The notes beneath the pieces are model-generated. The model was not told the DNA's origin. It saw only the letters and a program-made list of their open reading frames with translations, and made no database searches. A DNA stretch of 8,695 nt from Christensenella sp. UBA3700. Lineage in GTDB: Bacteria > Bacillota > Clostridia > Christensenellales > UBA3700. The stretch's first letter is position 1; each line of letters opens with the position of its first letter. The position numbers were made by a program, and so were the translations under genes. Positions 6,383 to 8,695 of this stretch are shown here, piece after piece. Location of the stretch: assembly GCA_002372775.1 (NCBI GenBank), contig DFIJ01000049.1, forward strand, positions 1 through 8,695, given 5' to 3'.

Positions 6383-6410
6383 ATTATATCATAATTTTTC
6401 TAAATTTCAA
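6383..6410 (-). promoter_or_regulatory. Strong extended -10 promoter of the pilin-like genes
   Basis: Minus-strand TTGAAA (6405-6410, five of six consensus bases) begins one base after the TadC stop, then a 16-base spacer ending in TGA, then TATAAT (6383-6388): both a good -35 and a perfect TGnTATAAT. Transcription would start near 6376, about 21 bases before the pilin ATG. A 15-base dyad AATTAT-GAT-ATAATT (6382-6396) covers the -10 and could be an operator, though AT-rich DNA yields such dyads by chance. Confidence 0.65.
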
Positions 6411-7208
6411 TTAAATATTCATCATGGTTAACATTGCAAACATCAATAGTGCTAATACACCACCACCTGTGCATGTAAGCATGATCATTGTTTTGTTTTC
6501 CATTGTATCTAAACGCGCTTGATACTTTTGCTCACGGGCTTTATTTTGTAAAACTGAAACATTCCTTGCAAATAAAGCAAGTTGCTCTTGCTTACTATCT
6601 TGAGAACCTAGTCCTAATCGATAAAGCAAACGCATCATACGCATAGAATCACGTACTGGATAAGTTTTTGCAAATTCCATATATGGATCTACCGAAGAAT
6701 CTCCGGCATCAATTCTTGCAATTAAACGTTTTAGTCCTTCTTGAAAAACAATTGGCGCTGTATTAATTGACTTTGCAATTGCAACAGGCACAGTATAATG
6801 TTGAACAAGAATTTCTAAACTTTTTAAATAGTATGGCAACATTTGATTAATGTTGTTTAAATTTCTTTTATAATATTTTTTTAATTTGTTATATGGATCT
6901 TTAAACATTAAATATCCAACTGCAACTGCAGCTAATGAATATACAAGTGATAATTGCCCAGCTAATGCTAAAACTAATACCATTATTGCTGTTGTAAGTC
7001 CAAATATCATAAGTCTTTTTGAATATAATGCATTAACATCTATTCCTGCTCCATACTTTATTTTTAGAAGAAATTCATAATCTTTTTCCATCATGAATTT
7101 AAATATTGGAGCAATATTTTCTTCCATTCCCTTTGAGGTCAAAACTCCATTTGCAATTAATATGACAACTAAAATTGCTGGAATACCTATTATTACTAAT
7201 AAATCCAT
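6411..7208 (-). CDS. TadC-like T2SSF-family pilus assembly membrane protein
   Basis: 265 aa. TadC-type proteins form, with TadB, the inner-membrane platform on which the TadA ATPase acts to extract pilins into a fibre. Visible are an N-terminal TM helix (2-23), a charged cytoplasmic segment, paired TM helices (about 65-83 and 86-101), a cytoplasmic helical T2SSF core (about 115-225, with LPYYLKSLEILVQHY at 124-138), and a C-terminal TM helix (about 240-263). Order and length fit Tad-type rather than PilC/GspF-type proteins, which carry two F-domains in some 400 residues. It starts at an ATG sharing one base with the TadB stop (TAATG), with AGGTG eight bases before, so it is translationally coupled to TadB. 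Family assignment rests on topology, the core helices and gene order, since the sequence is divergent. Confidence 0.82.
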   Translation of the reverse strand: MDLLVIIGIPAILVVILIANGVLTSKGMEENIAPIFKFMMEKDYEFLLKIKYGAGIDVNALYSKRLMIFGLTTAIMVLVLALAGQLSLVYSLAAVAVGYLMFKDPYNKLKKYYKRNLNNINQMLPYYLKSLEILVQHYTVPVAIAKSINTAPIVFQEGLKRLIARIDAGDSSVDPYMEFAKTYPVRDSMRMMRLLYRLGLGSQDSKQEQLALFARNVSVLQNKAREQKYQARLDTMENKTMIMLTCTGGGVLALLMFAMLTMMNI

Positions 7209-8113
7209 TATTCAGCACCTACATTCTCATTGTAATATTTTTCACCATTTAGAAGGAAATATGTGTTTCCTATCAATATTAAGTGAATCAAAATATTAAC
7301 TAATATATTTTCTTTAATCATTGCAATGTAAACGTCAATACCAATTAAGAATTCTACTAATAAAGCCATAATATAGAGTACACAACCGAATTGAATAAAT
7401 TTCCTGTGGAATACAGCTCTATCCATACGGTCGCGATATACAGCTTCAACAAGCATATCAATGTCAGATGACATATTTTCTAGTGCCATTGCGGAGTCTT
7501 TTGAACCTTCGTTTGTGATTTGTAAGAAAAGTTGATGCATATTTTTAACAATAAAGAAATCATATTTAGCGTTAAAGAATTCTATTGATTGTTCAATTGA
7601 ACCATTTTTATATGCCAAATCAATCATAACTTTAACATCTGACTTAACAGGATCTTCTAATACTCCTGATGCATATACACCTTCAATTGCTCTTACAAAT
7701 GCTTGAGTTGTTGCAAATTCCATAATTGTGTTTGTTGTATAAGTTTGAATTTGTTCAAAGATAAATTCACTATATAATCTTTTACAACGTAAATATGATA
7801 GATATGGAACCACACATATTGCTGCTAGTGCATATATCAAACTAATTATTATATTGTAAAAATAAAAGTATGAAATAACAGCTGCACAGCCAGAATATAG
7901 AATAATTTGAGTCGTATACTGCCTAACAGTATATTCTTGACCTAATTGTTTGATTTTTTCACGAATTTGTTTAAATGAATAAGGGGCATATTTCTCATAG
8001 GCAACCCCAACGGCATCTACAATTGTATTATAAACACCACGTCCAGAACTTTGCCAATTAACAAACAAATATAGCAAAATGAACGCTATTAGTACCAATA
8101 TTACCGCAGGCAC
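7208..8113 (-). CDS. TadB-like T2SSF-family pilus assembly membrane protein
   Basis: 301 aa. Partner platform protein of the TadC-like product. TM helices are seen at about 3-19, 68-85 and 88-106, then a cytoplasmic T2SSF core (about 107-238) with a VPYLSYLRCKRLYSEF entry (102-117), a GSIEQSIEFF stretch (171-180) and MSSDIDMLVEAVYRDR (214-229), followed by two C-terminal TM helices (about 239-260, 267-288). The layout is the TadB one: long linker after the first helix, two central helices, core, two last helices. The start is GTG at 8111-8113, not ATG: AAAGGGGTGAT lies just upstream and no better start is near. The gap to the ATPase stop is 12 bases. A GTG start and tight coupling suggest expression tied to the ATPase gene. 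Confidence 0.82.
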   Translation of the reverse strand: MPAVILVLIAFILLYLFVNWQSSGRGVYNTIVDAVGVAYEKYAPYSFKQIREKIKQLGQEYTVRQYTTQIILYSGCAAVISYFYFYNIIISLIYALAAICVVPYLSYLRCKRLYSEFIFEQIQTYTTNTIMEFATTQAFVRAIEGVYASGVLEDPVKSDVKVMIDLAYKNGSIEQSIEFFNAKYDFFIVKNMHQLFLQITNEGSKDSAMALENMSSDIDMLVEAVYRDRMDRAVFHRKFIQFGCVLYIMALLVEFLIGIDVYIAMIKENILVNILIHLILIGNTYFLLNGEKYYNENVGAE

Positions 8114-8125
8114 TATATCACCCCT

Positions 8126-8695
8126 TTACATGAATAAAACTTCTTCAGTTTGATTAGCAGCATTATTTTGAACTGCTGCAGGTTGAACTCCACCGTTTTT
8201 TGCAATTGCATCATTAACTTCAATTTCACCAGACTTAGATGATTTTGTATTACCTTCATCATCAGTTGGAACTATTGCATCGGCTTCTAGAGTTACACCT
8301 TGTGCATCTAAATAATCAATTAAATATTTAGATGGCGCTTTTTTAATTACCTTACCCGTAGAAGATTTTCTAAAAATTGTGTTATAAACTGCATTGTTAT
8401 CTTCATCTACATAGAATTCAGTAACTTCTGCAATTTCACGTTTAAAACTCTTCGTTTTTGGATCTTGATAACCTCTTATATATACACCTAATTGAATGTA
8501 ACGATAAATAGATTTTAAGAATTGTTCGATATCTTGATTGGTCTCAAGCAAACTATACATACGGTTAGGTATAGATGCTGCTTTATCAGCATGTATTGTT
8601 GATAATATGTAGTGTCCTGATGAAATAGAGTTACGAACTGCCATTACAGCTTCAGCACTACGAACTTCTGATAGTAAAATCCATTTTGGATTTTG
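8126..8695 (-). CDS. TadA/VirB11/GspE-superfamily secretion ATPase, C-terminal part (partial)
   Basis: The last 189 residues of an ATPase whose N-terminal part, including Walker A, lies beyond the right edge. The frame is open through base 8695, so the ATG at 8644 is internal and not a start. WILLSEVRSAEA (fragment residues 5-16) is the Walker B region of hexameric secretion ATPases, followed by the conserved SGHYILSTIHAD (26-37), the His-box of TadA/VirB11/GspE proteins. After these comes a charged helical and strand region to about residue 138, then a low-complexity Asp/Asn/Ala tail of some 50 residues ending in EEVLFM. Together with the TadB/TadC-like genes just downstream it is best read as the TadA-like motor. 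VirB11 of a type IV secretion system is the alternative, since a VirB4/VirB6 set follows. The Walker B Gly usual in this family (GEVR) is Ser here. Confidence 0.85.
   Translation of the reverse strand, partial: QNPKWILLSEVRSAEAVMAVRNSISSGHYILSTIHADKAASIPNRMYSLLETNQDIEQFLKSIYRYIQLGVYIRGYQDPKTKSFKREIAEVTEFYVDEDNNAVYNTIFRKSSTGKVIKKAPSKYLIDYLDAQGVTLEADAIVPTDDEGNTKSSKSGEIEVNDAIAKNGGVQPAAVQNNAANQTEEVLFM

Noticed and set aside
6886..7299. Two plus-strand open frames opposite the TadC/TadB-like genes
   Set aside because: Antisense shadows over well-supported T2SSF genes and their coupled junction.
8642..8644. ATG at 8644 as the start of a 172-aa protein
   Set aside because: The frame stays open to the window edge and the upstream 17 codons encode the Walker B region, so this Met is internal to a truncated ATPase gene.
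1..8695. Mycoplasma-type genetic code (TGA = Trp)
   Set aside because: Trp codons checked are TGG and no in-frame TGA is needed to join any genes; exclusive TAA stops alone do not show recoding.
1..8695. CRISPR arrays, IS ends, tRNA genes, att sites or oriT
   Set aside because: No regularly spaced repeats, transposase, tRNA-like folds or nick-type inverted repeats were seen; intergenic space is too short for most of these.

Overview
The window reads as one segment of a conjugation or secretion locus from a low-GC bacterium. Every gene I can support lies on the minus strand, so transcription runs from base 8695 towards base 1. Base composition is strongly AT-rich. All ten stop codons in the window are TAA, Trp is encoded by TGG where I checked (so no sign of a mycoplasma code), and Shine-Dalgarno sites are of the GGAGG / GGTGAT type. 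This suits the Bacillota or a Mollicutes-related, probably uncultured, Bacilli lineage. A Patescibacteria (CPR) origin cannot be excluded, because that group also carries PrgI-VirB4-VirB6 gene sets. I cannot place it more precisely from the sequence.

Layout in order of transcription. (1) 8695-6411: a Tad / type II secretion-like motor block. It has the C-terminal part of a TadA/VirB11/GspE-type ATPase (cut by the window edge), then TadB-like and TadC-like T2SSF membrane platform proteins. (2) 6410-5104: a block of three small single-TM proteins that look like pilins or pseudopilins (80, 150 and 156 aa). Their N-termini share the pattern M-[KS]-[EDQ]-A-x-G-x-A, with Gly at position 6 in all three. 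The two larger ones are paralogues with an equally spaced Cys pair. This block has its own punctuation: a strong extended -10 promoter before the first gene, an intrinsic terminator that also carries the promoter of the third gene, and a second intrinsic terminator after the third gene. (3) 5070-69: a type IV secretion core, with its own extended -10 promoter, a VirB6/TrbL-like polytopic protein with a long soluble tail, a PrgI-family (VirB3-like) protein, and a VirB4 ATPase encoded as two consecutive genes (N-terminal domain, then the rest with the motor). (4) 45-1: the first 15 codons of a further gene.

How the parts may work together (inference): VirB4, VirB3/PrgI and VirB6 are the inner-membrane core of conjugative type IV secretion systems. 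TadA/TadB/TadC assemble Tad (type IVb) pili from small prepilins. Their contiguity, same strand and translational coupling suggest one machine in which a Tad-like motor and pilin set either replaces the usual conjugative pilus/adhesin parts or supplies a surface filament for mating contact. No relaxase, coupling protein (VirD4), cell-wall hydrolase or prepilin peptidase is visible here; they would have to lie outside the window.

No intergenic stretch exceeds about 120 bases. I see no tRNA, rRNA, CRISPR array, insertion sequence, attachment site or origin of transfer.
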